The position numbers and the translations under genes are program-made. DNA of 64,000 nucleotides from Azospirillum baldaniorum (GTDB lineage Bacteria; Pseudomonadota; Alphaproteobacteria; Azospirillales; Azospirillaceae). The stretch spans positions 837,501-901,500 of the forward strand of contig NZ_CP022260.1 in assembly GCF_003119195.2 (NCBI RefSeq), read 5' to 3'. Positions 41,274-49,773 of this stretch are shown here, piece after piece. The stretch's first letter is position 1, and each line of letters begins with the position of its first letter. The notes beneath the pieces are model-generated. The model did not search any database and was not told the origin of the DNA. It saw nothing but the letters and a program-made list of their open reading frames with translations.

Positions 41274-43766
41274 ATGCTTGACCGGCGGGATTTCATCAAG
41301 GCGCATGCGGTCGCGGCCGCCGCGACGGCGGGGGGCATCAGCCTGCCCGCCGTGGCCCAGCAATCCATGGTGGCGGGCGAGGACGCCCAGCTCACCTGGT
41401 CCAAGGCGCCCTGCCGCTTCTGCGGCACCGGATGCAGCGTCATGGTCGCCACCAAGGACAACCGCGTCGTCGCCACCCACGGCGACATGCAGGCGGAGGT
41501 CAACCGCGGCCTGAACTGCGTGAAGGGCTATTTCCTGTCCAAGATCATGTACGGGCAGGACCGGCTGACCCAGCCGCTGCTGCGCATGCGCGACGGCAAG
41601 TACCACAAGGACGGGGAGTTCCGCCCGGTGTCCTGGGACGAGGCCTTCGACGAGATGGCCCGCCAATGGAAGCGGGTGCTGAAGGAGAAGGGGCCGGACG
41701 CCGTCGGCATGTTCGGGTCAGGCCAATGGACGATCTGGGAGGGCTACGCCGCGTCCAAGCTGATGCGCGCCGGCTTCCGCACCAACAACCTCGACCCCAA
41801 CGCCCGCCACTGCATGGCGTCGGCCGCCGTGGCCTTCATCCGCACCTTCGGCATGGACGAGCCGATGGGCTGCTACGACGATTTCGAGCACGCCGACGCC
41901 TTCGTCCTGTGGGGCTCCAACATGGCGGAGATGCACCCCATCCTGTGGACGCGCATCACTGACCGGCGGCTCGCCCACAACCATGTGAAGGTGGCCGTCC
42001 TCTCGACCTTCGAGCATCGCAGCTTCGAACTGGCCGACGTGCCGATGATCTTCGAGCCGGGGACCGATCTGGCCATCCTGAACTACATCGCCAACCACAT
42101 CATCCAGACCGGACGGGTGAACAAGGAGTTCGTCGAGAAGCATTGCAGCTTCCGCCTGGGGCAGAAGGACATCGGCTATGGGTTGCGACCCGAAAGCGTG
42201 CTGGAGGTGCGCGCCGCGAACGCCAAGGACCCGACCGATTCCAAGCCCATGAGCTTCGACGAGTTCGCCACCTTCGTCAGCGAGTACACGCTGGACAAGG
42301 TGGCGGAGCTGAGCAAGGTGCCGAAGGAGCGGCTGCTGGCGCTCGCCGAGATGTACGCCGACCCGAAGACCAAGGTCATGTCGCTGTGGACCATGGGCTT
42401 CAACCAGCACGTCCGCGGCGTGTGGGTAAACCACATGGTCTACAACATCCACCTGCTGACCGGCAAAATTTCGGAGCCGGGGAACAGCCCCTTCTCGCTG
42501 ACCGGCCAGCCGTCGGCCTGCGGCACGGCGCGCGAGGTCGGCACCTTCGCCCACCGGCTGCCCGCCGACATGCAGGTGACCAACCCCACCCACCGCTCCC
42601 ACGTCGAGGAGGGCTGGAAAATCCCCAAGGGCCTGCTGCCCGGCAAGATCGGCTACCACGCCGTCCTGCAGGACCGGATGCTGAAGGACGGGAAGCTCAA
42701 CGCCTACTGGATCATGGTCAACAACAACCTTCAGGCGGCGCCCAACAGCGACAACGAGACCTATCCCGGCTACCGCAACCCGGAGAATTTCATCGTGGTG
42801 TCGGACGCCTACCCGACGGTGACCGCCGCGGCCGCTGACCTGATCCTGCCCGCCGCCATGTGGGTGGAGAAGGAGGGCGCCTACGGCAACGCCGAGCGGC
42901 GGACCCATTTCTGGCACCAGCTCGTCAACGCGCCGGGCGAGGCGCGCTCCGACCTCTGGCAGCTTATGGAGTTCTCCAAGCGCTTCACCACCGACGAGGT
43001 GTGGCCAAAGGAGATCCTCGACGCCAACCCCGACTTCCGCGGCAAGACCTTGTTCGACGTGCTGTTCCGCAACGGCAACGTCGACCGCTTCCCTGTGTCG
43101 GAGTTGGACCCCGCCTACGAGAACCGGGAGTCGAAGGAGTTCGGCTTCTATGTGCAGAAGGGCCTGTTCGAGGAGTACGCCGCCTTCGGACGCGGCCACG
43201 GCCACGATCTGGCGCCCTTCGACACCTATCACGAGGTGCGCGGGCTGCGCTGGCCGGTGGTCGAGGGCAAGGAGACGAAGTGGCGCTACCGGGAGGGGCT
43301 CGACCCCTACGTCCCGAAGGGCGAGGGGGTGCGCTTCTACGGAAACCCGGACGGCAAGGCCAACCTGTTCGCTTTCCCCTACGAACCCCCGGCGGAATCG
43401 CCCGACAAGGACTTCGACCTGTGGCTGGTCACGGGGCGCGTGCTGGAGCACTGGCACTCCGGCTCCATGACCATGCGGGTGCCCGAACTTTACAAGGCCA
43501 TGCCCATGGCGCTGGTCTACATGCACCCGGACGACGCGAAGGATCGCGGCCTGCGCCGCGGCTCGGAGGTTAAGGTGATGTCGCGGCGCGGCGAGATGCG
43601 CACGCGGGTCGAGACGCGCGGGCGCAACCGGCCGCCGCGCGGGGTCGTCTTCGTGCCCTGGTTCGATTCGGCGCGCCTCATCAACAAATGCACGCTTGAC
43701 GCCACCGACCCGATCAGCAAGCAGACGGACTTCAAGAAGTGCGCCGTCAAGATCGTGGCCGTCTGA
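41274..43766 (+). CDS. napA: Periplasmic nitrate reductase catalytic subunit NapA
   Basis: An 830-residue molybdoenzyme that reduces nitrate to nitrite. It has a twin-arginine signal (RRDFIK at residues 4-9), the 4Fe-4S ligands C47, C50, C54 and C82 (CRFCGTGC...NCVKG) and the Mo-ligand Cys region GMDEPMGCYDDFEHA (about residue 200). C-terminal LEHWHSGSMTMRVPEL is typical of NapA. GGGGGAGG precedes the ATG. Full length, no defects seen. Confidence 0.97.
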   Translation: MLDRRDFIKAHAVAAAATAGGISLPAVAQQSMVAGEDAQLTWSKAPCRFCGTGCSVMVATKDNRVVATHGDMQAEVNRGLNCVKGYFLSKIMYGQDRLTQPLLRMRDGKYHKDGEFRPVSWDEAFDEMARQWKRVLKEKGPDAVGMFGSGQWTIWEGYAASKLMRAGFRTNNLDPNARHCMASAAVAFIRTFGMDEPMGCYDDFEHADAFVLWGSNMAEMHPILWTRITDRRLAHNHVKVAVLSTFEHRSFELADVPMIFEPGTDLAILNYIANHIIQTGRVNKEFVEKHCSFRLGQKDIGYGLRPESVLEVRAANAKDPTDSKPMSFDEFATFVSEYTLDKVAELSKVPKERLLALAEMYADPKTKVMSLWTMGFNQHVRGVWVNHMVYNIHLLTGKISEPGNSPFSLTGQPSACGTAREVGTFAHRLPADMQVTNPTHRSHVEEGWKIPKGLLPGKIGYHAVLQDRMLKDGKLNAYWIMVNNNLQAAPNSDNETYPGYRNPENFIVVSDAYPTVTAAAADLILPAAMWVEKEGAYGNAERRTHFWHQLVNAPGEARSDLWQLMEFSKRFTTDEVWPKEILDANPDFRGKTLFDVLFRNGNVDRFPVSELDPAYENRESKEFGFYVQKGLFEEYAAFGRGHGHDLAPFDTYHEVRGLRWPVVEGKETKWRYREGLDPYVPKGEGVRFYGNPDGKANLFAFPYEPPAESPDKDFDLWLVTGRVLEHWHSGSMTMRVPELYKAMPMALVYMHPDDAKDRGLRRGSEVKVMSRRGEMRTRVETRGRNRPPRGVVFVPWFDSARLINKCTLDATDPISKQTDFKKCAVKIVAV

Positions 43767-43781
43767 GGGAGGACCGCAACC

Positions 43782-44264
43782 ATGCGCCGCCATCTCATGC
43801 TCGCGCTGGCCGCGGCTTTGCCCTGCCTTGTGCCGGCACTGCTCGCCGCCCAGGGAACCGGACAGGTCCGGGAGCCCTTCCGTCCGCCGATCCAGTTCAC
43901 CGACGAGGACCCGGCCCCGCCGATCCCCGCCGACGTCACCGACGACCGGCGGGTCGCCCGCAATTATCCGGAACAGCCGCCGGTCATCCCGCACAACATC
44001 CGCGATTATCAGATCAGCCTGAACAACAACCAGTGCCTGACCTGCCACAGCCGCCAGTTCACCGGGGCCACCCAGGCGCCGATGATCAGCATCACCCATT
44101 ATGTTGACCGCGAGGGCCAGACCCTCGGCGCGGTGGCGCCGCGCCGCTATTTCTGCACGCAGTGCCACGTCCCCCAGACCGTGGCGCAGCCCATCGTCCC
44201 GAACACCTTCAAGGACATGGACAGCCTCATCAGCCGCCCGTCGGACGGGGGTGACCGGCGATGA
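43782..44264 (+). CDS. napB: Diheme cytochrome c subunit NapB
   Basis: A 160-residue periplasmic cytochrome with a Sec signal peptide (MRRHLMLALAAALPCLVPAL) and two heme c sites, CLTCH (about residue 84) and CTQCH (about residue 126). It passes electrons from NapC to NapA. Its stop overlaps the napC start. Confidence 0.95.
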   Translation: MRRHLMLALAAALPCLVPALLAAQGTGQVREPFRPPIQFTDEDPAPPIPADVTDDRRVARNYPEQPPVIPHNIRDYQISLNNNQCLTCHSRQFTGATQAPMISITHYVDREGQTLGAVAPRRYFCTQCHVPQTVAQPIVPNTFKDMDSLISRPSDGGDRR

Positions 44265-44947
44265 AGCTGCCCGATTTCCTGCTGCGGCCCTGGCGGATCA
44301 TCGCGGGGCCGAGCCGTTACCTCAGCCTCGGCTTCCTGACGCTGGGCGGCTTCCTGGCCGGCGTCATGTTCTGGGGCGGCTTCAACACCGCCCTGGAGGT
44401 CACCAACACCGAGAAATTCTGCACGAGCTGCCACGAGATGCGGGACAACGTGTTCGAGGAGCTGAAGACCACCATCCACTTCACCAACCGCTCCGGCGTG
44501 CGGGCGACCTGCCCGGACTGCCACGTCCCGCACAACTGGACCGACAAGATCGCCCGCAAGATGCAGGCGTCGAAGGAGGTCTGGGGCAAGATCTTCGGCA
44601 CCATCGACACGCGCGACAAGTTCGTGGAGAAGCGGCGCGAGCTGGCCGAGCATGAATGGGCGCGGCTGAAGGCCAACAATTCCCTGGAATGCCGCAACTG
44701 CCACAGCGCGGAATCCATGGACATCACCAAGCAGGGGGCGCGGGCGGCGCGCATCCATCAGCAATATCTGTTCAGCGGGCAGCGCACCTGCATCGACTGC
44801 CACAAGGGCATCGCCCACCGACTGCCGAACATGGACGGCGTCCCGCCGGGCTGGAGCGAGGCGTCAAACGATACGGGCAGTGAAGCGGACGACCCGCTCG
44901 GCCGCTGGCTGGCCGACGCCACACCGGGGCCGGCAAACCCGCATTGA
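44261..44947 (+). CDS. napC: Tetraheme membrane quinol dehydrogenase NapC
   Basis: A 228-residue NapC/NirT-family protein: one N-terminal membrane anchor (YLSLGFLTLGGFLAGVMFW), then four heme c sites CTSCH, CPDCH, CRNCH and CIDCH (about residues 54, 84, 146 and 178). It oxidises quinol and reduces NapB. It is the last gene of napEFDABC; no napGH is present, so NapC is the likely only quinol link. Confidence 0.96.
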   Translation: MKLPDFLLRPWRIIAGPSRYLSLGFLTLGGFLAGVMFWGGFNTALEVTNTEKFCTSCHEMRDNVFEELKTTIHFTNRSGVRATCPDCHVPHNWTDKIARKMQASKEVWGKIFGTIDTRDKFVEKRRELAEHEWARLKANNSLECRNCHSAESMDITKQGARAARIHQQYLFSGQRTCIDCHKGIAHRLPNMDGVPPGWSEASNDTGSEADDPLGRWLADATPGPANPH

Positions 44948-44961
44948 GCGGGTGATGAAAC

Positions 44962-45029
44962 ACCCTCTCCCGTCCTGGGAGAGGGTGTCCACGCAGCGGG
45001 TCCATCCCTCTCCCGGGGCGGGAGAGGGA
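44962..45029. repeat. GC-rich palindromic intergenic repeat (copy E)
   Basis: Two hairpins, CCCTCTCCCGTCCTGGGAGAGG and CCCTCTCCCGGGGCGGGAGAGG-type (each shown to its core), side by side between the convergent napC and HU genes. They share the CCCTCTCCC/GGGAGAGGG arms of copies B-D and could act as terminator for both genes. Confidence 0.65.
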
Positions 45030-45041
45030 TGAGCTGTGGCC

Positions 45042-45326
45042 TTACTCGGCCTTGCCGTTGACGGCGTCCTTGAGGGCCTTGCCGGCGGAGAACTTCGGCG
45101 CCTTGGAGGCGGCGATCTTGATCTCCGCACCGGTCTGCGGGTTGCGGCCCGTGCGCTCGCCGCGCTCGGCGATCTCGAACTGGCCGAAGCCCGGCAGCTT
45201 GACCGTCTCCCCCTTGACCAGCGCGTCCTGCAGGCTCTCCAGAACCGCATCCAGCGCCTTGCCGGCGTCGGCCTTCGTGCCGCCCAGCTTGCCGGCGATC
45301 GCGTCGATGAGATCGGCCTTCGTCAT
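45042..45326 (-). CDS. hup: HU-family nucleoid protein (copy 2)
   Basis: A 94-residue HU protein identical in all residues to the copy at 34686-34970. The nucleotide sequences differ at three positions, and similarity continues about 85 bases upstream of both starts. Beyond the stop codons the flanks are unrelated. It is convergent with napC. Confidence 0.95.
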   Translation of the reverse strand: MTKADLIDAIAGKLGGTKADAGKALDAVLESLQDALVKGETVKLPGFGQFEIAERGERTGRNPQTGAEIKIAASKAPKFSAGKALKDAVNGKAE

Positions 45327-45386
45327 TCCCAAATTCCCCTTGTTCGTGGCGGAACCCCAGCATGTTCCAGGGCTCCAGGCGCCTCT

Positions 45387-45415
45387 GACGTACCCTGACG
45401 GACGGCGGCGCGCAA
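45387..45415 (-). promoter_or_regulatory. Candidate promoter of HU copy 2
   Basis: On the minus strand TTGCGC (45415-45410), 17 bases, then TACGTC (45392-45387). Matches the element upstream of HU copy 1 in sequence, spacing and distance to the start codon, though the spacer between the two hexamers differs in sequence. Confidence 0.5.
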
Positions 45416-45531
45416 GATGCTCCCGATCGGAATCGACCGGGCGCGACGCTGTGACCCGCAAAAAGTCGGCGATTCCCGCCGATCCGGCGGATTCGTCTAT
45501 GCCGAACAGGCGAGTCCTCCCCTGACCGACG

Positions 45532-45885
45532 TCAGTTGACGAGGGCGGCCTTGACCAGCACGGCGGCGCTTTCCGTGGTGTCGCGCTTGTCCAGCTTCTT
45601 GGCGACCTCCTCGATCTCGGCGACCGGCATGACCCGGCGGGCCTGCTTGGCCGCGGTAACGAGGCGGCGCTGCGCGAGACGGACCTGATCGCCCAGCTCG
45701 GTCAGCGTCTGGTAAGCCTTGCGGCGGGCCTGGGTGTCGATGCTGCCGCTCGTCTCGGTCGCGCGTTCGGTCGCAGCCGCCAGATCCTTGCACGACTGCA
45801 GGTACGTGGAGATGGCGTCCGTCAGAAGACGGCGGGCCTCGGTCCGCGGATCGGAGGGGCTGCTGCTCGACGTGGAAAGAGACAC
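45532..45885 (-). CDS. Hypothetical helical protein
   Basis: A 117-residue protein from the GTG at 45885, which has AAGGAG nine bases upstream. After a Ser-rich N-terminus it is almost wholly helical and charged (QARRKAYQTLTELGDQVRLA, then KKLDKRDTTESAAVLVKAAL), suggesting a coiled coil. It contains one Cys. Family not recognised. It lies between HU and the RegA gene on the same strand. Confidence 0.6.
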   Translation of the reverse strand: MSLSTSSSSPSDPRTEARRLLTDAISTYLQSCKDLAAATERATETSGSIDTQARRKAYQTLTELGDQVRLAQRRLVTAAKQARRVMPVAEIEEVAKKLDKRDTTESAAVLVKAALVN

Positions 45886-46011
45886 TTCACACTGCTCCTT
45901 GCTGCTGCGTATGACACACGACTGTAACAGGCCGTGAAAAATGGGCGGACTGGCCGCCATTGTCCAGCGGCCATGCGCATCCTTTGACCGACTGGACAGG
46001 GGAAAGCCGCT

Positions 46012-46545
46012 TCAGGGCACCTGTTTCTTCTCCAGCTTGCGGGCCAGGGTGCGCCGGTGCATGCCCAGGCGGCGGGCGGTTTCGGAGATGTTGAAGCCGG
46101 TTTCCGCCAGGGTTTCGTGGATGCGCTCCCACTCCAGCGTCTTCAGCGAGGTCGCCCGCGCCCCCAGCGCGATGGAGGGATCGCCCTCCGTGCGCTCGAA
46201 GGCCGCCTCGATGTCGTCGGTGTTGGACGGCTTGGCGAGGTAATGGCAGGCGCCGAGCTTGATCGCCTCGACCGCCGTGGCGATGCTGGCGAAGCCGGTC
46301 AGGACGACGATCCGCGTCTCCGGGTCGTTGTCGTGCAGTTCCCGCACGCATTCCAGGCCGGAGCCGTTGCCCAGCTTCAGGTCCACCACCGCGTAGGCGA
46401 AGGGCAGCGTCTCCAGCAGAGCCCGCAGCCCGTCCAGGCTGTCGCACCAGTAGACCTGATAGCCCCGGCGCTCGAAGGAGCGGCGCAGGACCTTGGCGAA
46501 GGCGGCGTCGTCCTCCACCAGCACGAGGGAACGGTCAGTCTCCAT
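46012..46545 (-). CDS. regA: RegA/PrrA/ActR-type redox response regulator
   Basis: A 177-residue two-domain regulator. Receiver: VEDDAAFAKVLRRSFERRGY, phosphoryl Asp in VVDLKLGNGSG (about residue 55), Lys in YLAKPSN. The C-terminal Fis-type helix-turn-helix NISETARRLGMHRRTLARKL is the near-invariant RegA DNA-recognition sequence. RegA controls respiration, nitrogen and carbon fixation genes by redox state. It is translationally coupled to the sensor kinase gene (11-base overlap). Confidence 0.93.
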   Translation of the reverse strand: METDRSLVLVEDDAAFAKVLRRSFERRGYQVYWCDSLDGLRALLETLPFAYAVVDLKLGNGSGLECVRELHDNDPETRIVVLTGFASIATAVEAIKLGACHYLAKPSNTDDIEAAFERTEGDPSIALGARATSLKTLEWERIHETLAETGFNISETARRLGMHRRTLARKLEKKQVP

Positions 46546-47809
46546 GGCTCTCTCCCGCGGACAGGGCGGCGAGCGGCAGGGTCATGGTGACGGACGCGCC
46601 GCCGCTGGGGCGGTTGCGCGCGGCGACCGAGCCGCCCAGCTTGCGCACCACGTTGACCACCAGGAAGAGGCCCAGCCCGCCGCCGGGCCGCCCTTTGCTC
46701 GACCGGTAGGGTTTGCCGAACTCGGCCAGCATCCGCTCCTCGAAGCCGGGGCCGGCGTCGTTGACGGTCAGGACGAGGCTGTCCCCCTGCCGCCCGGCGG
46801 CGATGCCGACCCAGCCGGGAGACACCTCCAGCGCGTTGTCCAGCACGTTGAAGATCACCTGCTTCAGCGCGAGGTCGGAGATGATCCCCTCCCGCGAGCG
46901 GACGCTGTTGTCGTAATCGACGCAGGCCGGCGACCGGCTGTCCTTCCACTCCGCCACCAGATCGTCCAGGAAGGCGGTCACGGTGGTGCGCAGCGTCCCC
47001 TCCCCCCGCGCCTCGCCGGAGGACAGGAGGATGCCCGACACGATGGCCTTGCAGCGATTGATCTGGTTCTGCATCTCGGCGATGTCCTCGGCCATGTCGG
47101 GATCGCCCTTGACCACCGGCATCCGCCGCCAGTCGTTCACGATCACCGACAGCGTGGCGAGCGGCGTCCCCAGTTCATGCGCAGCGCCGGAGGCGAGCAG
47201 GCCAAGGCGCACGATGTGGTCCTCCTCCATGGAGCGCTGGCGCAGGTCGGCCAGATGGGCGTCGCGGGCGCGCAGGTTGCGGGTGATCTGGGTGATGAAG
47301 GGGACGATCAGGCTGGCCGTCAGCACGAAGCACAGGAACATGCCCTGGATGTGCAGCCCCAGCAGAAGCCCCTCCAGCCCCGGCGGCAGGGCCAGCGGGC
47401 GGTAGGCGCCGATCAGGAAGGTGAAGCAAGCCGTGGCGACCAGCACCAGCGCCCAGGCCGACCACGCCTCCAGCAGCACCGCTCCCAATGTGATCTGCAG
47501 CAGGTAGAGCGAGATGAAGGGGTTGGACGCGCCGCCGCTGAGGTAGAGCTGAACCGTGAGCGCCGACACGTCGATCAGCAGCTCCAGGAAAAGCTGGGTG
47601 TTCGACACCGAGGTCTGGCGGCGCAGATGCAGGACGCTGGCGATGTTCAGCGCGACCAGGAACAGGATCACCGCGCCCATTTGATCGAGCGGCAGGGTGA
47701 TGCCCATCTGGTAGTGCACGATCAGGATCGTCACCACCTGCCCGGCGACGGCGAGCCAGCGCAGTTGCACCAGCAGGAACAGGTTCTTCTTGTCGGTGGT
47801 GTCGCGCAC
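46535..47809 (-). CDS. regB: RegB/PrrB/ActS-type redox-sensing histidine kinase
   Basis: A 424-residue kinase with six N-terminal membrane segments. The quinone-linked heptapeptide GGASNPF (about residue 89), the H-box GAAHELGTPLATLSV (about residue 210), a Cys in QINRCKAIVSG at the place of the redox-active Cys of RegB, and the ATPase N/G boxes (NVLDNALE; GGGLGLFLV) are all present. The GTG at 47809 was taken as start because the terminator at 47915-47962 lies just upstream; the ribosome site is weak. Confidence 0.9.
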   Translation of the reverse strand: MRDTTDKKNLFLLVQLRWLAVAGQVVTILIVHYQMGITLPLDQMGAVILFLVALNIASVLHLRRQTSVSNTQLFLELLIDVSALTVQLYLSGGASNPFISLYLLQITLGAVLLEAWSAWALVLVATACFTFLIGAYRPLALPPGLEGLLLGLHIQGMFLCFVLTASLIVPFITQITRNLRARDAHLADLRQRSMEEDHIVRLGLLASGAAHELGTPLATLSVIVNDWRRMPVVKGDPDMAEDIAEMQNQINRCKAIVSGILLSSGEARGEGTLRTTVTAFLDDLVAEWKDSRSPACVDYDNSVRSREGIISDLALKQVIFNVLDNALEVSPGWVGIAAGRQGDSLVLTVNDAGPGFEERMLAEFGKPYRSSKGRPGGGLGLFLVVNVVRKLGGSVAARNRPSGGASVTMTLPLAALSAGESHGD

Positions 47810-47914
47810 GGAAAACGTCTGGCCCTTCGCCGGCTTCCTTCGGTCCCCTGTTATATGGGCACGATACTCCGGCTTGGCAGCCTTGCCACGGACTCCGGGG
47901 GATCTTGATAGCAC

Positions 47915-47962
47915 AAAAAAGCCGGGTGGAAGAATCCGCAAAGGGGCCTCATTCCATCCGGC
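47915..47962 (-). terminator. Terminator between the cyo-SURF1 operon and regB
   Basis: On the minus strand an 11-bp stem with one mismatch (arms at 47952-47962 and 47921-47931) is followed by six T. It lies 32 bases beyond the SURF1 stop codon, so regB probably has its own promoter. Confidence 0.6.
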
Positions 47963-47993
47963 GAAAAACCATGAAGAAAAAGAGATTACTTCT

Positions 47994-48728
47994 TCAACCC
48001 CGGCGGCGGCGTTCACTGCGCGCGACATAGAGCGATGCGGCGATCAGCATGAGCGCCAGGGCGAACCACGTCAGCGCATACACGAGGTGGTTGTTCCTGA
48101 ACTTCAACACGGTCAACCCGCCGACCGGAGAACCGCCCGGCGGGCTGGCCTCGGCGTCGATGAAATAGGGGGCCGCCTCCGTCAGGCCGCGGGCCGCGGC
48201 GATGGCCGCCACGTCGCGCGAGTACCAGCGGTCCTGCGCGGGATCGTTGGAGCGAAGGAAGCCGCCCCCCGGCTCCGTCACCCGCAGCAGACCGGTGACG
48301 GTGGTGTCCGTGTCGATCAGCCCGTCAGGGCGGCTGTCGGTGTTGCGCCGCTCGGGCGGCACGAAGCCCCGGTTGACCAGGACGGTGAAACCGCGGTCGG
48401 TGCGCAAGGGGGTGAGCACCCAGAAACCGCCGCCCCGCTCGGTCACCGCCTGGACCAGGGTTTCCTTGTCGTTGAGGAAACGCCCGGTGACAGAGACCCT
48501 CCGGTACTCCTGGCTCGCCGCCGTGACGGCGGGCCAGTCCTCCGGGCCGGGGGCGGGAACGGGCGCGGCCTGCGCCCGCTCCTCCACCCGCTGGATCAGG
48601 TCCAGCTTCCAGAACAGCCGCTCGACCTGCCAGACGCCGAGCGACGCGAAGACGGCGACTCCCGCCAACGCCAGGACGCCGAGAAGGATCAGCCCCCGGC
48701 GCGGACGGTGGGCCGCCGTGCCGGTCAC
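47994..48728 (-). CDS. SURF1-family oxidase assembly protein (Surf1q-like)
   Basis: A 244-residue protein with an N-terminal and a C-terminal membrane segment (GLILLGVLALAGVAVFASLG; LVYALTWFALALMLIAASLY) flanking a periplasmic domain with VLVNRGFVPPERR. SURF1 proteins help insert heme a or o into terminal oxidases. The GTG start overlaps the cyoD stop, so this is the last gene of the quinol oxidase operon, as for Surf1q of Paracoccus. Confidence 0.88.
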   Translation of the reverse strand: MTGTAAHRPRRGLILLGVLALAGVAVFASLGVWQVERLFWKLDLIQRVEERAQAAPVPAPGPEDWPAVTAASQEYRRVSVTGRFLNDKETLVQAVTERGGGFWVLTPLRTDRGFTVLVNRGFVPPERRNTDSRPDGLIDTDTTVTGLLRVTEPGGGFLRSNDPAQDRWYSRDVAAIAAARGLTEAAPYFIDAEASPPGGSPVGGLTVLKFRNNHLVYALTWFALALMLIAASLYVARSERRRRG

Positions 48729-49135
48729 GGCAACTGGCTCGGGTCGTGGATCGGCATCATGTTGGTGTTCAGGTGGTACATCACCCACAGCGAACCGGCC
48801 AGCATGATGACCACGACGATGATCGTGAAGATCAGCGACAGCATGGTCCACCCGCCTTCCGCACGTCCGTTCATGTGCAGGAAGAAGATCATGTGGACGA
48901 CGACCTGGACGGCGGCGAGGGCCATGATCGCCATCGCGGTCATGTTCTTGTCCAGGATCGTCCCGTCCATGACCAGCCAGAAGGGAATGACCGTCAGGAT
49001 CACCGACAGGATGAAGCCGATCAGGTAGCTGCCGAGCGTCCCGTGGGCGCCCTCATGCTCCCCGTGACCATGGTGATCGCCACCATGATGGCCGGCCCCA
49101 TGATGCCCGGAATGATGTTCGGCGTGAGAACTCAT
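48725..49135 (-). CDS. cyoD: Cytochrome o ubiquinol oxidase subunit IV
   Basis: A 136-residue protein with a His/Gly-rich N-terminus (about 30 residues, many GHH repeats) and three membrane segments with IPFWLVMDG and VVVHMIFFLHMN, the CyoD pattern. The His-rich tail is longer than in E. coli CyoD and might bind metal. It overlaps cyoC and SURF1. Confidence 0.92.
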   Translation of the reverse strand: MSSHAEHHSGHHGAGHHGGDHHGHGEHEGAHGTLGSYLIGFILSVILTVIPFWLVMDGTILDKNMTAMAIMALAAVQVVVHMIFFLHMNGRAEGGWTMLSLIFTIIVVVIMLAGSLWVMYHLNTNMMPIHDPSQLP

Positions 49136-49770
49136 CGCAGCATTCCCATCAGATAGACGAAGGTGAAGACGCCGATCCAGATGACGTCCAGGAAGTGCCA
49201 GAACAGGCTGAGGCACATCAGGCGCCGGCGGTTGGCCGGGATCAGGCCGCGCTTGTTGACCTGGACCATCAGCGTCACCAGCCAGACGAGGCCGAAGGTG
49301 ACGTGCAGGCCGTGGGTGCCGACCAGCGTGAAGAAGGACGACAGGAAGGCGCTGCGCTGCGGGGTCGCCCCGATGTGGATCAGGTGGGCGAACTCGTAGA
49401 GTTCGATCGCCAGGAAGGCGGCGCCGAACAGGCCGGTCACCGCCAGCCACAGCTGGGTCTGCGAGACCCGCCCCTTCTCCATCGCCAGCATGGCGAAGCC
49501 ATAGGTGATGGAGGAGAACAGCAGCATGGCGGTGTTCAGCGCCACCAGCGGCAGGTCGAACAGGTCCTTGGGCGACGGCCCGGCGGCGTAGTTGCCGCCG
49601 AGCACGCCGTAGGTCGCGAACAGCACCGCGAAGATGAGGCAGTCGCTCATCAGGTAGATCCAGAAGCCCAGCATGGTGCTGGAGCCTTCGGGGTGCGCGT
49701 GCTCCTCCACCACGTGGAAGGCCGGAGCCTGTTGGGTGCGGCTCCGTTCGGCTGTCAGGGTCGTGCTCAT
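49132..49770 (-). CDS. cyoC: Cytochrome o ubiquinol oxidase subunit III
   Basis: A 212-residue subunit with five membrane segments; FWIYLMSDCLIFAVLFATYG, ELYEFAHLIHIGA and GTHGLHVTFGLVW are the family-typical blocks. It stabilises the oxidase core. It overlaps cyoD by four bases and follows cyoB by three. Confidence 0.93.
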   Translation of the reverse strand: MSTTLTAERSRTQQAPAFHVVEEHAHPEGSSTMLGFWIYLMSDCLIFAVLFATYGVLGGNYAAGPSPKDLFDLPLVALNTAMLLFSSITYGFAMLAMEKGRVSQTQLWLAVTGLFGAAFLAIELYEFAHLIHIGATPQRSAFLSSFFTLVGTHGLHVTFGLVWLVTLMVQVNKRGLIPANRRRLMCLSLFWHFLDVIWIGVFTFVYLMGMLR

Positions 49771-49773
49771 GGT

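Noticed and set aside
41718..44168. 816-codon open frame antisense to napA
   Set aside because: Shadow frame caused by high third-position GC of napA; composition is Val/His/Arg-rich with no family motifs. The same reasoning excludes the long frames opposite cyoB, the BCCT gene, nnrD and the polysaccharide genes.
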